A DNA stretch of 17,605 bases from JBEIUO01 sp964549785 (GTDB lineage: Bacteria; Planctomycetota; Phycisphaerae; Phycisphaerales; UBA1924). Numbering within the stretch: position 1 is the stretch's first letter; each line of letters starts with the position of its first letter. The position numbers were made by a program, and so were the translations under genes. The notes under the pieces are model-generated. The model ran no database searches and was not told the DNA's origin. It was given only the letters and a program-made list of their open reading frames with translations. The DNA lies in the NCBI GenBank assembly GCA_964549785.1, contig CAZJXA010000054.1:1-17605 (forward strand), read 5' to 3'. Below, piece by piece: positions 1 through 8,218 of the stretch.

Positions 1-2
1 TC

Positions 3-164
3 TTCAAGGTCACCCGCGAACGCGTCCGCCAGGTCGAGGCCAAGGCCATCCGCAAACTCCAGCACCCCGTCCGGGCCAGAAAACTCCAGGGTTTTGTCGA
101 CGGGAGCGTCTACAAGGAAGTCCGCAGCGAACATCAATCAGAGTCTGCTCCGACCCCTTCCTGA
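3..164 (+). CDS. rpoD: RNA polymerase primary sigma factor RpoD, C-terminal fragment
   Basis: This is the 3' end of a gene cut by the window edge; 53 residues and a TGA stop are visible. The first residues, FKVTRERVRQVEAKAIRKLQ followed by HPVRARKLQGFVD, are the recognition helix and end of sigma-70 region 4.2, the helix-turn-helix that reads the -35 promoter element. In E. coli RpoD the same place reads [20 protein letters not shown]. The family usually ends a few residues after the LRSFLD-like motif. Here the chain runs on for about 18 polar residues (GSVYKEVRSEHQSESAPTPS). The match is strong enough to call a group 1 (housekeeping) sigma factor, although a group 2 paralogue cannot be excluded from this tail alone. 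It lies 43 bases upstream of the next gene's likely start and on the same strand. Confidence 0.9.
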   Translation, partial: FKVTRERVRQVEAKAIRKLQHPVRARKLQGFVDGSVYKEVRSEHQSESAPTPS

Positions 165-207
165 TCGAGCCCAATGCCCGATCCTGCGATCCGACGGTTC
201 ATCACCG

Positions 208-675
208 GTGTTCCTTTTCATCATCTACGCCCTCGCCGTTTGGTTCGCCGCCGGAAAATGGAGGCGGCAGTGGCTCGGGCTCTTGATCGTGCTCGGCGGA
301 ATCGCCGGTGTCCTCCTCGTCGGTTACTTACACATCCGGATCAACGACTGGACCAAAGGGGGAATCTACCTCCCGGTCCTGCAGAGCATCTTGTATCCAT
401 TCGGTGCGCTGGTCGGCTTCGTGGGATTCTTCATTGTCATCCTCCCCCGGCACGTTCCTATAACCGACTGCCGTGCCTGTGGATACGATCTTCGTGGACA
501 GGAACTCGCCCCGATTGTCTGTCCCGAATGCGGTCAGTCCTCGGTTCACACCCCCATCGGGCGACCGCCGCCACTCCCTCCACCCACGCCCATCGACCCT
601 GCGGTCGCGGCCGAGGCACGGGCCCGCGCCCGGCGCGAACTCGCAGGCTGGCGCAACCGCGCCCGCAGGTATTGA
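208..675 (+). CDS. Small membrane protein with C-terminal zinc ribbon
   Basis: The function is unknown. From the GTG at 208 the product has 155 residues. Three hydrophobic segments (about 2-16, 22-42 and 58-79) are followed by a four-cysteine zinc ribbon, CRACGYDLRG at 88-97 and CPECG at 105-109. The tail is proline-rich (about 120-128) and then arginine/alanine-rich and probably helical. The CxxCGYDLRG...CPECG signature is, to my knowledge, typical of small uncharacterised planctomycete membrane proteins. The zinc ribbon should be on the cytoplasmic side if the basic segment at 17-21 is inside. The reading frame stays open upstream to a TTG at 94, but that start would lie inside rpoD, so the GTG at 208 (or a CTG at 184) is preferred. 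No convincing Shine-Dalgarno sequence supports either start. The gene sits between rpoD and rplU on the same strand. Confidence 0.65.
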   Translation: MFLFIIYALAVWFAAGKWRRQWLGLLIVLGGIAGVLLVGYLHIRINDWTKGGIYLPVLQSILYPFGALVGFVGFFIVILPRHVPITDCRACGYDLRGQELAPIVCPECGQSSVHTPIGRPPPLPPPTPIDPAVAAEARARARRELAGWRNRARRY

Positions 676-689
676 GTCCGCTGGCGGGG

Positions 690-718
690 TTGTCGCGACG
701 ACCCTGCCCACCTAGCAT
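690..718 (+). promoter_or_regulatory. Candidate sigma-70 promoter for rplU
   Basis: TTGTCG (690-695) and TAGCAT (713-718) are separated by exactly 17 bp. Each matches four of six consensus positions (TTGACA and TATAAT). This would start a transcript near 725 with a leader of about 36 bases before the rplU ATG. The placement is good but the match is moderate, and chance occurrence cannot be excluded. Confidence 0.33.
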
Positions 719-760
719 GAAGACCCATTTTTCAGTTCCCTTTGTTCGGAGTCCGATCGG

Positions 761-1087
761 ATGTATGCGATTATCGAAGAATCAGGCAGTCAGCGCAAGG
801 TTGAGCAGGGCGACGAGATTCTCGTTGACCTTCTAGACGACGGTGAGGCGACCGCGGGGTCGTCGATCACGTTCGATAAGGTGCTCGTGGTCGGGACGAT
901 CGGCGGCACCGCGAAGGTCGGGGCGCCATATGTGGCGGGCGCGACCGTCACCGGCGAAATCATCGAACCCCTCGTGATGGGCGATAAACTGTACATCCAC
1001 AAGTTCCGCGAAAAGAAGGCGTGGCAGCGCAAGACGGGCCACCGCCAGCGGTACACCAAAGTTAAGGTCACCGCGATCGCCGGCTAA
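761..1087 (+). CDS. rplU: 50S ribosomal protein L21
   Basis: This is a 108-residue protein of the bL21 family, a component of the large ribosomal subunit that binds 23S rRNA. It begins MYAIIEESGSQRKVEQGDEI, the usual L21 opening. It continues with the beta-barrel segments FDKVLVVGT, YVAGATVTGEII and YIHKFREKKAWQRKTGHRQR; the basic HKFREKK...KTGHRQ stretch near the C-terminus is the rRNA-binding hallmark. The length is close to the E. coli protein (103). The ATG at 761 has a GGAG at 748-751 nine bases upstream. In most bacteria rplU is followed at once by rpmA (L27). Here it is followed by a strong terminator and a convergent gene, so rpmA must lie elsewhere. A candidate promoter directly upstream suggests a single-gene unit. 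Confidence 0.97.
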   Translation: MYAIIEESGSQRKVEQGDEILVDLLDDGEATAGSSITFDKVLVVGTIGGTAKVGAPYVAGATVTGEIIEPLVMGDKLYIHKFREKKAWQRKTGHRQRYTKVKVTAIAG

Positions 1088-1120
1088 GCGTCGGTGCCAC
1101 GACTGAAACTTGGATCCACG

Positions 1121-1148
1121 AACCCCGCTCTCAACCGGCGGGGTTTTT
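1121..1148 (+). terminator. Rho-independent terminator after rplU
   Basis: AACCCCGC (1121-1128) pairs perfectly with GCGGGGTT (1138-1145) across a nine-base loop, and a run of five T follows (1144-1148). It begins 33 bases after the rplU stop. The T-run lies only on the plus-strand side, so it serves rplU. The convergent glycosyltransferase gene ends just at the T-run, so its transcript would cross the same hairpin without a U-tract. Confidence 0.85.
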
Positions 1149-2331
1149 ATTTCGTCCGAGCGGTCAGCACGCTCTCGATCACTGAGGCAATCAGTGGCAC
1201 GCGATGGTCCCACAATTGCGACGATTCGATCTTCGCCCGCCCCGCTTCGCCCAGCCCGCGCATCCGCGCTTCGTCCGCGAGTAACCGGTCGGCGGCCGCG
1301 CGGAAACCTTCCGCGTCGTCGGTGGCCCGTGTGAATTCCACTGGAATTTCTCCGCCGAGTGCGCGGCGAAGCCCCGGCCGGTCATCGGTGATGGTGGCGC
1401 AGCCGGCCGCCATCCCTAACAACACACGCTCGCTGTGCGTCAACACAAACTGCGTCGGGTTCCACGCTGCGCACACGTTCGCCCTTTGCAGGTGGCCCGG
1501 CAACTCCGCGTACGAGACATGGTCGCCGTACACCACGCTCCCCCTGCACAACGGCTCCCATTCCCGCGACCCCAAGACCAGAGTGCGGAGCCCCTGCATC
1601 GATGTTGCGACCGCCGTGCGTCGTGCGCGGTTCACGCGGGCGGTCACATATGCCCACACATCCCGCAGCAGCGTCCAGTGGTCGCTGGAGGTGAGGCCGG
1701 AAGGTGAACACGCGTCGAACGCCGCGGTGAACGGCATCGTCGGTCGCGCGACCAGCATCTCTGCGGCCGCATCGGCGTGCGTCCGGATCGCCGCCGGAAT
1801 CCGAGAGCGTGCCGCCGTGATCGCGCTGTTTGACGAAATCGAGCCGGCCAGCACGACGTCAAACTCGCGCTTCTCAACATCGGGTTTCGCCAGCAGCAGG
1901 GCATGCGGTCCGACCGCGTGCGGAAGGGTCGCTGCGCGGATGCCGGGCCACCGCAGCGGGATGAGGTGCAGATCGTCGAGTGATGGAAGGAGCAAGCGAT
2001 AGGACGGGTTACGGACGAGCGCATCGAGCACCCGCGGTTCCAACGCGAAGGGGTGGTCCACGAAGATGTGGAGCACCACGCCTCCCGGAATGTCGGGTTG
2101 CGTCCACGTCTCAAAGACCGCCATGTCGGCGGGAAAGTTGAAGAACAGATACACGCGCGGCTCGCCCGGTGCACAGCCCCGGTCCGGGTTGATCTCCGCA
2201 CCCGCGCGTCCAAGCGCATCGCCGATCTCGCGGGCCATCTGGCCCAGCAGTCCGTAGCTGGATAGATACTCCATCGGAACAAAGACGGCAAGCGGCATCC
2301 CGAAAAGCCTTTCGAAAGGGGCCCCGATCAC
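1147..2331 (-). CDS. CgeB-like family 1 glycosyltransferase
   Basis: The product has 394 residues and resembles the GT-B fold proteins grouped with spore maturation protein CgeB and glycosyltransferase family 1. N-terminal half: a Rossmann-like start (LAVFVPMEYLSSYGLLGQMA, 13-32), then VLHIFVDHPFALEPR (86-100) and LPHAVGPHAL (136-145). C-terminal half: a sugar-nucleotide site pattern, WNPTQFVLTHSERVLLGMA (290-308) followed by GCATITDDRPGL (310-321). This matches the family's ER-hhEAhAsGAhhhT pattern, with E301 as the likely nucleotide-ribose contact. There is no signal peptide or membrane segment, so it should act in the cytoplasm. The acceptor and sugar are unknown. The start is GTG at 2331, overlapping the upstream kinase stop as GTGA, so translation is probably coupled. 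An internal ATG at codon 12 is a less likely start. Confidence 0.7.
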   Translation of the reverse strand: MIGAPFERLFGMPLAVFVPMEYLSSYGLLGQMAREIGDALGRAGAEINPDRGCAPGEPRVYLFFNFPADMAVFETWTQPDIPGGVVLHIFVDHPFALEPRVLDALVRNPSYRLLLPSLDDLHLIPLRWPGIRAATLPHAVGPHALLLAKPDVEKREFDVVLAGSISSNSAITAARSRIPAAIRTHADAAAEMLVARPTMPFTAAFDACSPSGLTSSDHWTLLRDVWAYVTARVNRARRTAVATSMQGLRTLVLGSREWEPLCRGSVVYGDHVSYAELPGHLQRANVCAAWNPTQFVLTHSERVLLGMAAGCATITDDRPGLRRALGGEIPVEFTRATDDAEGFRAAADRLLADEARMRGLGEAGRAKIESSQLWDHRVPLIASVIESVLTARTK

Positions 2332-5072
2332 ACCGCCGGCACACCGCCCCGCCCCTGCACGTGCATCGTTCCGTCGAGCGCCGCGAGCAGTTCCGCGCCG
2401 GTAAACGGTTTGGCGATAAAACGCAAACTCGGGTCCGCCGCCAGAATCGAATCTGCGTCCGGCGCGAATCCGCTTGAAAGGACTACTTGAACGTCGGGCT
2501 TTATTTGCCGGAGCGCCCGAGTCGTCTCAACCCCGTTCATCCCCGGCATGGTGAGGTCGACAAGAGCGGCAACGATCGAATCGCCGTGCTGCCTCATCAG
2601 GGCGATCGCCGCATCGCCGCTGTCGGCCGAATGCACCGTCCATCCGCCCGCTTCCAGCAGGCGCGTCGTGATGCGCCGCACCATCGGCTCGTCGTCCACG
2701 ACCAGTGCTGCGCCAGCCCGCATCCGCAATCGGAAACTCGGGCGCGTCAGCACCGGTTCCGCCACTCCCCCCTTGCGATCCGAGCGGACGAGCGGGAATA
2801 GCGCCGTGATCGATGTCCCCTCACCCGGAGAGGTCCGTACCAGCATCCCGGCCCCGTGCGCCTTCACGATCCCCATCACCACGCCCAGCCCGAGGCCCCG
2901 ACCCGGAAACTTGGTCGAGAAAAACGGATCGAACATCTTCGCCCGAACATCCGGCGTCATCCCCGCGCCGTTGTCGGCGATCTCGATGGACGCATAGTCG
3001 CCCTGCGCCAGCGGCGACCCTTGCAGGAGCGACGTCTCTGCCGCACCCAAGGTCCGCAACGAGCACACCACGCTCAATTCACCCCCGGTTTCCGGCAGCG
3101 AATCGGACGCGTTCCCGATCAGGTTCACGAGGTACTGCTCAATCTGCGTCCGATCCGCGAACACCGGAAGCGGCGTGTCTCCCAGCGAGACCGCCAGGTT
3201 TCCGCTCCTTCGCAACGTCGCCCGCATCAGGGGGTTCGCGTCGCCCACAAGATCGCGGAGATCAACCACGGTCGGCCGTACCTCGCGTTTGCCCGCGTAC
3301 GCCAGCAATTGCCGCGTCAGATGAGTGCCGTAGGTCGCGGCGGTCACGATGTCGGCCAGCAGGGGAGCGGCCGGCGAATCCGCTGGCGTGTGCCCCGAGG
3401 CGAGGTCGGCGTTTCCCAGGACACCCATCAACAGGTTGTTGAAGTCGTGCGCGATTCCGCCGGCCAGCACGCCCAGGCTCTCCAGCTTCTGCGCGTGCCG
3501 GAGTTGCTCAGCCAATCGCTGTTCGTTTTCTTCCGCCATCCGCTTTTGCGTGACGTCACGCACCACGATGAGCGCCCCGCCCCTCCCCACGACTACCACG
3601 CGGCACTCCCGCACATCCCGCTCGCCGCGCACGTTGACCGATGCCACATCCGCGAATTCAGGCCCTCCGAACGCCTGCACACGATCCAGCAATCCTTGGG
3701 TTGCCTCCGCGAGCGGCCCGGGGAACACCTGCCGTATCGAACGACCGATGGTCCCCTCCTTCGCCAAACCCGCGAGTGCCAGCGCCGGCGGGTTGCACTC
3801 GACCACGCGCGAGGCGCCATCCGTCAGAATAATCGCGTCGGGAATCAGCGACAGGATCTCCCGGTGTCGCAACTCGCTCGCACGCAGAGCCCGCTCCGCA
3901 GCGCCCCGATTCTCATCGTCACGGTGGGCCTCGAGAATGGTCGCGCAGGTCGAGACCAACGGCCCGATCGCCGACCCGATCGCCGTCGAATACCCACCAT
4001 TTCGATTTCCTAAACCCACGACCCCGACGATCTCGTCGCCATGGAAGAGTGGAAGTCCCAGGAATGATCGGAGCGACGCGGACCCGTCGCCGCGGGGGTC
4101 GGTTCCGGGCTCGTTCGATATCACTTCACTCCGGGTTTCCAGCACACAGCCGCAGAGCGAATCCATATTCCGGCAGACCAACTCACCCGAGATCTCCCTC
4201 TCGAACGGGAAGCATCGGCCGCCGCCCGTCGTGCCGTCCCGGGCCTGGTCGGTGATCGCGAGTCCGCGGAGAACAATCGCTCCCGCTTCATCAACCACCG
4301 TTTCGGCGATAAACCCGCACTCGCTCCGGGTCGATCCCAGCAGCATTTCGAGTGTGTCCCCGCAGTTCGCCCCCAGGTCGCGGCTGCGGATGCAGCCGAT
4401 ATGCACTTGCCGGATGGATTCCAGCATCCGCGCGCTCGCATCCGCATCGACCGCCGGCCTCATCTGCGTCACGTCGAGCATCAGCCCGTGCCAAAGCACC
4501 CCGTCGGGTTCGGTCGTCGGCGTCGCAATCGAGTGAAACCATCGCGCGGTGCCGTCGGATCGAAGCAGGCGGTATTCAAGGTCGAACGCCTTCTGTGTTT
4601 CCCGGGCTTCCTGCATGGCCGCTTCGTACCGCTTGCGATCGTCGGGATGGACCAGCGGCAGGATGGTCTCCGGAAAATCTCCGGTCAACGACAGGCCCGG
4701 GTCGGCTTCCAGCAGCGCCCGCAGCTCGGGCGAGGTGTATTTGGCCTCGCGTCGGCCGTCCGAGTACACCTTGTGCGCGTACACAAGTCCCGGAATGTTC
4801 TCCAGAATCGAACGCAACTCGGGCTCCGGCTCGGCACGCGGTGACACCGCGTGCGACCTGGCTTGTCCACGTTTCCGTCGGACGCTCCACACTCCGGCGG
4901 AAAGGGCTGCAAGCGCGGTCGCCGCGACGGCCGCTTTCTCGACGTTGCCCGCGGCACGCATCGCCCACGCCAAGACGGTCAGGGCGGCGATTAGCGCTGC
5001 GAGTAGGGCTGCGATCGGGGCCGTGATCTGCGCGCGGATCCAGGGCGGGAGGCGCGCCCACTGGACGGCCAC
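2328..5072 (-). CDS. Hybrid sensor histidine kinase (PAS-GAF-PAS-HisKA-HATPase-REC)
   Basis: A 914-residue two-component kinase. Two adjacent hydrophobic helices (about 18-39 and 46-64) with almost no periplasmic loop anchor it, so sensing is likely cytoplasmic. Domains follow in order. PAS covers about 86-205 (VHPDDRKRYE, EYRLLRSDGTARWFHS) and GAF about 215-385 (RSFLGLPLFHGDEIVGVVGL). A second PAS covers about 402-505. HisKA has its phosphoacceptor at His542 in GGIAHDFNNLL. HATPase has the N box at Asn654, DNGAGM at 700-705 and GLGLG at 726-730. The receiver (about 787-905) has acidic pair Asp793/Asp794, phosphoacceptor Asp839 in LVDLTMPGMNG, Ser866 or Ser867, and Lys888. All catalytic residues look intact. 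The GAF domain is rich in cysteine (eight, 227-376). The GTG start at 5072 is the furthest upstream in frame. No separate response regulator lies nearby. The gene is co-transcribed with the overlapping glycosyltransferase. Confidence 0.93.
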   Translation of the reverse strand: MAVQWARLPPWIRAQITAPIAALLAALIAALTVLAWAMRAAGNVEKAAVAATALAALSAGVWSVRRKRGQARSHAVSPRAEPEPELRSILENIPGLVYAHKVYSDGRREAKYTSPELRALLEADPGLSLTGDFPETILPLVHPDDRKRYEAAMQEARETQKAFDLEYRLLRSDGTARWFHSIATPTTEPDGVLWHGLMLDVTQMRPAVDADASARMLESIRQVHIGCIRSRDLGANCGDTLEMLLGSTRSECGFIAETVVDEAGAIVLRGLAITDQARDGTTGGGRCFPFEREISGELVCRNMDSLCGCVLETRSEVISNEPGTDPRGDGSASLRSFLGLPLFHGDEIVGVVGLGNRNGGYSTAIGSAIGPLVSTCATILEAHRDDENRGAAERALRASELRHREILSLIPDAIILTDGASRVVECNPPALALAGLAKEGTIGRSIRQVFPGPLAEATQGLLDRVQAFGGPEFADVASVNVRGERDVRECRVVVVGRGGALIVVRDVTQKRMAEENEQRLAEQLRHAQKLESLGVLAGGIAHDFNNLLMGVLGNADLASGHTPADSPAAPLLADIVTAATYGTHLTRQLLAYAGKREVRPTVVDLRDLVGDANPLMRATLRRSGNLAVSLGDTPLPVFADRTQIEQYLVNLIGNASDSLPETGGELSVVCSLRTLGAAETSLLQGSPLAQGDYASIEIADNGAGMTPDVRAKMFDPFFSTKFPGRGLGLGVVMGIVKAHGAGMLVRTSPGEGTSITALFPLVRSDRKGGVAEPVLTRPSFRLRMRAGAALVVDDEPMVRRITTRLLEAGGWTVHSADSGDAAIALMRQHGDSIVAALVDLTMPGMNGVETTRALRQIKPDVQVVLSSGFAPDADSILAADPSLRFIAKPFTGAELLAALDGTMHVQGRGGVPAV

Positions 5073-5355
5073 CGCACGCGGGCGGGCCGCGGACGTGCGG
5101 TGATCGGGCTGGTAGCGTTGTGGCGACGTCGCGTTCAGAACGTGTTTCCCACTTCCGGTGTCCCGGCCCCCCTCGTGTCTCGCAACGATCCGAGCCTTTC
5201 GACGGCTTGGGATCGCGCCCGACTATACCAGATTCTGACCGCTGCGTTCGCCAACGCCAACTTCTCCCCACACGCTACCATCGACCCCAACGGCGGTCGC
5301 CCCGGTATCGGTGCGGCAGCAGAACCGCTTGCAGGATTTTCGGAGGCCTCCATCA
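5073..5355. other. Divergent intergenic region between kinase and icd
   Basis: This 283-bp spacer holds no gene I can support and must contain the promoters of both the kinase operon (minus) and icd (plus). The only A/T-rich box is ACTATACC around 5222-5229. On the minus strand it reads TATAGT (5 of 6 to a -10 box, 5227-5222) and on the plus strand TATACC (4 of 6, 5224-5229). I found no good -35 partner at 16-18 bp for either direction, so this is only a candidate shared -10 region. Confidence 0.3.
5342..5346 (+). promoter_or_regulatory. Shine-Dalgarno site fixing the icd start
   Basis: GGAGG lies nine bases before the ATG at 5356. The frame is open further upstream (a possible start at 5311), but this site and the position of the first conserved residues favour 5356. 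Confidence 0.75.
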
Positions 5356-6729
<1,374 letters not shown>

Positions 6730-6820
6730 GCTCTCCTCGGGCCGGATCCCCAAGTCAGTTTTCGCGTTGTGCGGCAAACAGCCAAGCCGGCTGCCATCGT
6801 GCCCGATGCCCAAGGGTGAC

Positions 6821-7246
6821 TTAGGCGAAGTTGACGGTGAGAGTGATGGCCGTGCCGGCCAAGGCCTTTGAGACCGGGCAGGAATCTTTGGCGGTTTCGG
6901 CGTGCTTTCGGAAGGCTTCGGCGTCCAAGCCGGGGACTTTGCCGGTGAGTTCGAGTTCGATCTTGGGGATGGCGAAGCCCGGGCCGTCTTTCTCGAGGTG
7001 GACCTTGGCGGTGGTGGCGAGCGACTCGGCGGTGAATCCGGCGGCGGCGAGGAGCGCTGAGAGTTGCATGGTGAAGCACCCGGCGTGGGCGGCCGCGATG
7101 AGTTCTTCGGGGTTGGTGCCTTTGCCGTCCCCGGTGCGGGCACGGAAGTCGTAGTTGGCATCGAGGGTGCCGCTCTGAACTTTGATGTGGCCTTTACCTT
7201 CGGTGAGATTGCCGGACCATTGGGCGTGCGCGGTGCGTGCGGGCAT
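6821..7246 (-). CDS. osmC: OsmC-family peroxiredoxin
   Basis: The 141-residue protein belongs to the OsmC/Ohr superfamily, cytosolic thiol peroxidases that reduce organic hydroperoxides and hydrogen peroxide. The two catalytic cysteines are visible: Cys57 in GTNPEELIAAAHAGCFTMQL and Cys123 in DSCPVSKAL. The N-terminal HAQWSGNLTEGKGHI and the spacing between the cysteines fit OsmC rather than Ohr, and the length is typical (E. coli OsmC 143). The reading frame runs on upstream to 7384, but a near-perfect Shine-Dalgarno sequence and the conserved MPARTAHAQW start place the true start at the ATG at 7246. The gene is 180 bp downstream of the repeat-protein gene on the same strand. It may share that transcript or have its own promoter; I could not see a good -35/-10 pair. 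Confidence 0.92.
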   Translation of the reverse strand: MPARTAHAQWSGNLTEGKGHIKVQSGTLDANYDFRARTGDGKGTNPEELIAAAHAGCFTMQLSALLAAAGFTAESLATTAKVHLEKDGPGFAIPKIELELTGKVPGLDAEAFRKHAETAKDSCPVSKALAGTAITLTVNFA

Positions 7247-7253
7247 GTGCGGG

Positions 7254-7260
7254 CTCCTTT
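7254..7260 (-). promoter_or_regulatory. Strong Shine-Dalgarno site deciding the osmC start
   Basis: On the minus strand AAAGGAG lies seven bases before the ATG at 7246. This is among the strongest ribosome binding sites in the window and excludes the longer open frame that begins at 7384. Confidence 0.85.
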
Positions 7261-7326
7261 GAGGAATGGTGGGGTCGAGACTGGGAATGGTAATCGTGGT
7301 CGGAGGCGTTGGGCGCGCGGAAGCAG

Positions 7327-7346
7327 CCGCAACGTTTTGGTTGCGG
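7327..7346. other. Small hairpin in the osmC upstream region
   Basis: CCGCAAC (7327-7333) and GTTGCGG (7340-7346) form a perfect seven-base-pair stem with a six-base loop, within the 180-bp spacer between the repeat-protein gene and osmC. No T-run follows on either strand, so it is not a standard terminator. It could be an RNA structure in the osmC leader or a protein site, or have no function. Confidence 0.3.
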
Positions 7347-7426
7347 GCGACTGAGTTGAGAAGGGGGTTCGCGGCGGCCCGCAAAGGCGGAGCGCAAAGA
7401 GGCGGAGGGGCGAGGCGGTCGGCCGC

Positions 7427-8218
7427 TTACGCCGCTTTTTCCAGCCGCTGGAGCGGCGCCTCCGAGGTGCTGGAGGATGCGGAGCCCGGCCCTGCAATTG
7501 CGACGGTGTGGGAGTTGGATGAGGAAGAGTGGTGGGGGGGTTGCGTGCTTGCGCCCGGGGCGTTTTCGGGGGTCGCGGCGGCGGGTTGCGGCGAATTCGT
7601 GCTTGCAGCCGGGGCGCTCTCGGAGGTGACCGACGGGCGTTGGGGGGAACCCGTGCTTGCAGCTGGGGCGCTTTGGGAGGTGACCGACGTTGATTGCGGG
7701 GAACCCGTGCTTGGGGGCGGTGCGCTTTCGGGGGTAGCCGAGGTGGGTTGCGGGGAACCCGTACTTGGGCCCGAGGCTCGCTCGGAAGTGGCGGTCATTT
7801 TGGGCTGCGCGGAACGCGGGTTGGCGGCCGCGGGGTTCTGAGAGGGCTCGGGGATTTGGAGGTTGGGGCGTGAGCGCAGGTTGGTGGTTCGAAGCACGGT
7901 TGCGGCGAGGCGGAGGGACTCGGTGGAGCCGGGATCGGAGCGGAGTTTGGCGAGAACGGCCACTTGTGCCGCGCGACGGGTCTCGGCGGTGACGAAGAGT
8001 TCGCGGAGCGCAATGGCGTCGGTGAGTTGGGTGGCCAACGGCTGGGACTCGGGCTCGTTGAGGATTTGGAGGAAGCGGAAGAGGGGGATTTGGTGGTGCG
8101 AAGCGAGTTCTTCGAGGGTGTGCTCGGTGTAGAGAGAAAAGGTGGCGACGACGGACTCGCGCTGGGTTTGGAAGAGGAAGTACGGTTTCGCGGGAGTTGT
8201 CGGGGTGGTGGCGGTCAT
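7427..8218 (-). CDS. Unknown protein with helical N-terminal domain and 18-residue tandem repeats
   Basis: I do not recognise this 263-residue protein. Residues about 12-115 form a compact, mostly helical domain. The segment TLEELASHHQIPLFRFLQIL (34-53) has the spacing of a helix-turn-helix, and the rest is alternating leucine/alanine helices (LRELFVTAETRRAAQVAVLA). From 137 to 226 it is five tandem 18-residue units rich in Ser, Pro, Thr and Ala, for example SPQSTSVTSQSAPAASTG. It ends in a Ser/His-rich stretch (HHSSSSNSHTVA). There is no signal peptide or membrane segment. The repeat half is probably disordered. The ATG at 8218 lacks a clear ribosome binding site. A 20-bp dyad lies 63 bp upstream and is shared with the addB upstream region. 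The gene is likely real: the N-terminal domain has protein-like composition, and the repeat keeps an exact 54-base period in this frame. Confidence 0.62.
   Translation of the reverse strand: MTATTPTTPAKPYFLFQTQRESVVATFSLYTEHTLEELASHHQIPLFRFLQILNEPESQPLATQLTDAIALRELFVTAETRRAAQVAVLAKLRSDPGSTESLRLAATVLRTTNLRSRPNLQIPEPSQNPAAANPRSAQPKMTATSERASGPSTGSPQPTSATPESAPPPSTGSPQSTSVTSQSAPAASTGSPQRPSVTSESAPAASTNSPQPAAATPENAPGASTQPPHHSSSSNSHTVAIAGPGSASSSTSEAPLQRLEKAA
7541..7810 (-). repeat. Five-copy 54-bp coding minisatellite
   Basis: Five degenerate tandem units of exactly 54 bp lie inside the unknown protein gene. A near-constant anchor (CGTGCTTG, once CGTACTTG) starts at 7544, 7598, 7652, 7706 and 7760, always 54 bases apart. 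Each unit encodes one 18-residue Ser/Pro/Thr/Ala repeat. The inner units are the most alike, and the 7757-7810 unit (N-terminal in the protein) is the most divergent. Confidence 0.9.

Noticed and set aside
94..207. TTG at 94 as the start of the zinc-ribbon protein
   Set aside because: This start would overlap the rpoD coding region by 71 bases, and the added residues show no membrane or domain character.
1094..2002. 302-codon open frame on the plus strand
   Set aside because: It is antisense to the glycosyltransferase, starts inside the spacer that carries the rplU terminator, and has a shadow-like Ser/Arg/Ala composition.
7541..7810. CRISPR-like periodicity
   Set aside because: The period of 54 bp is a contiguous tandem repeat without distinct spacers, stays in one reading frame and encodes 18-residue units, so it is a coding minisatellite.
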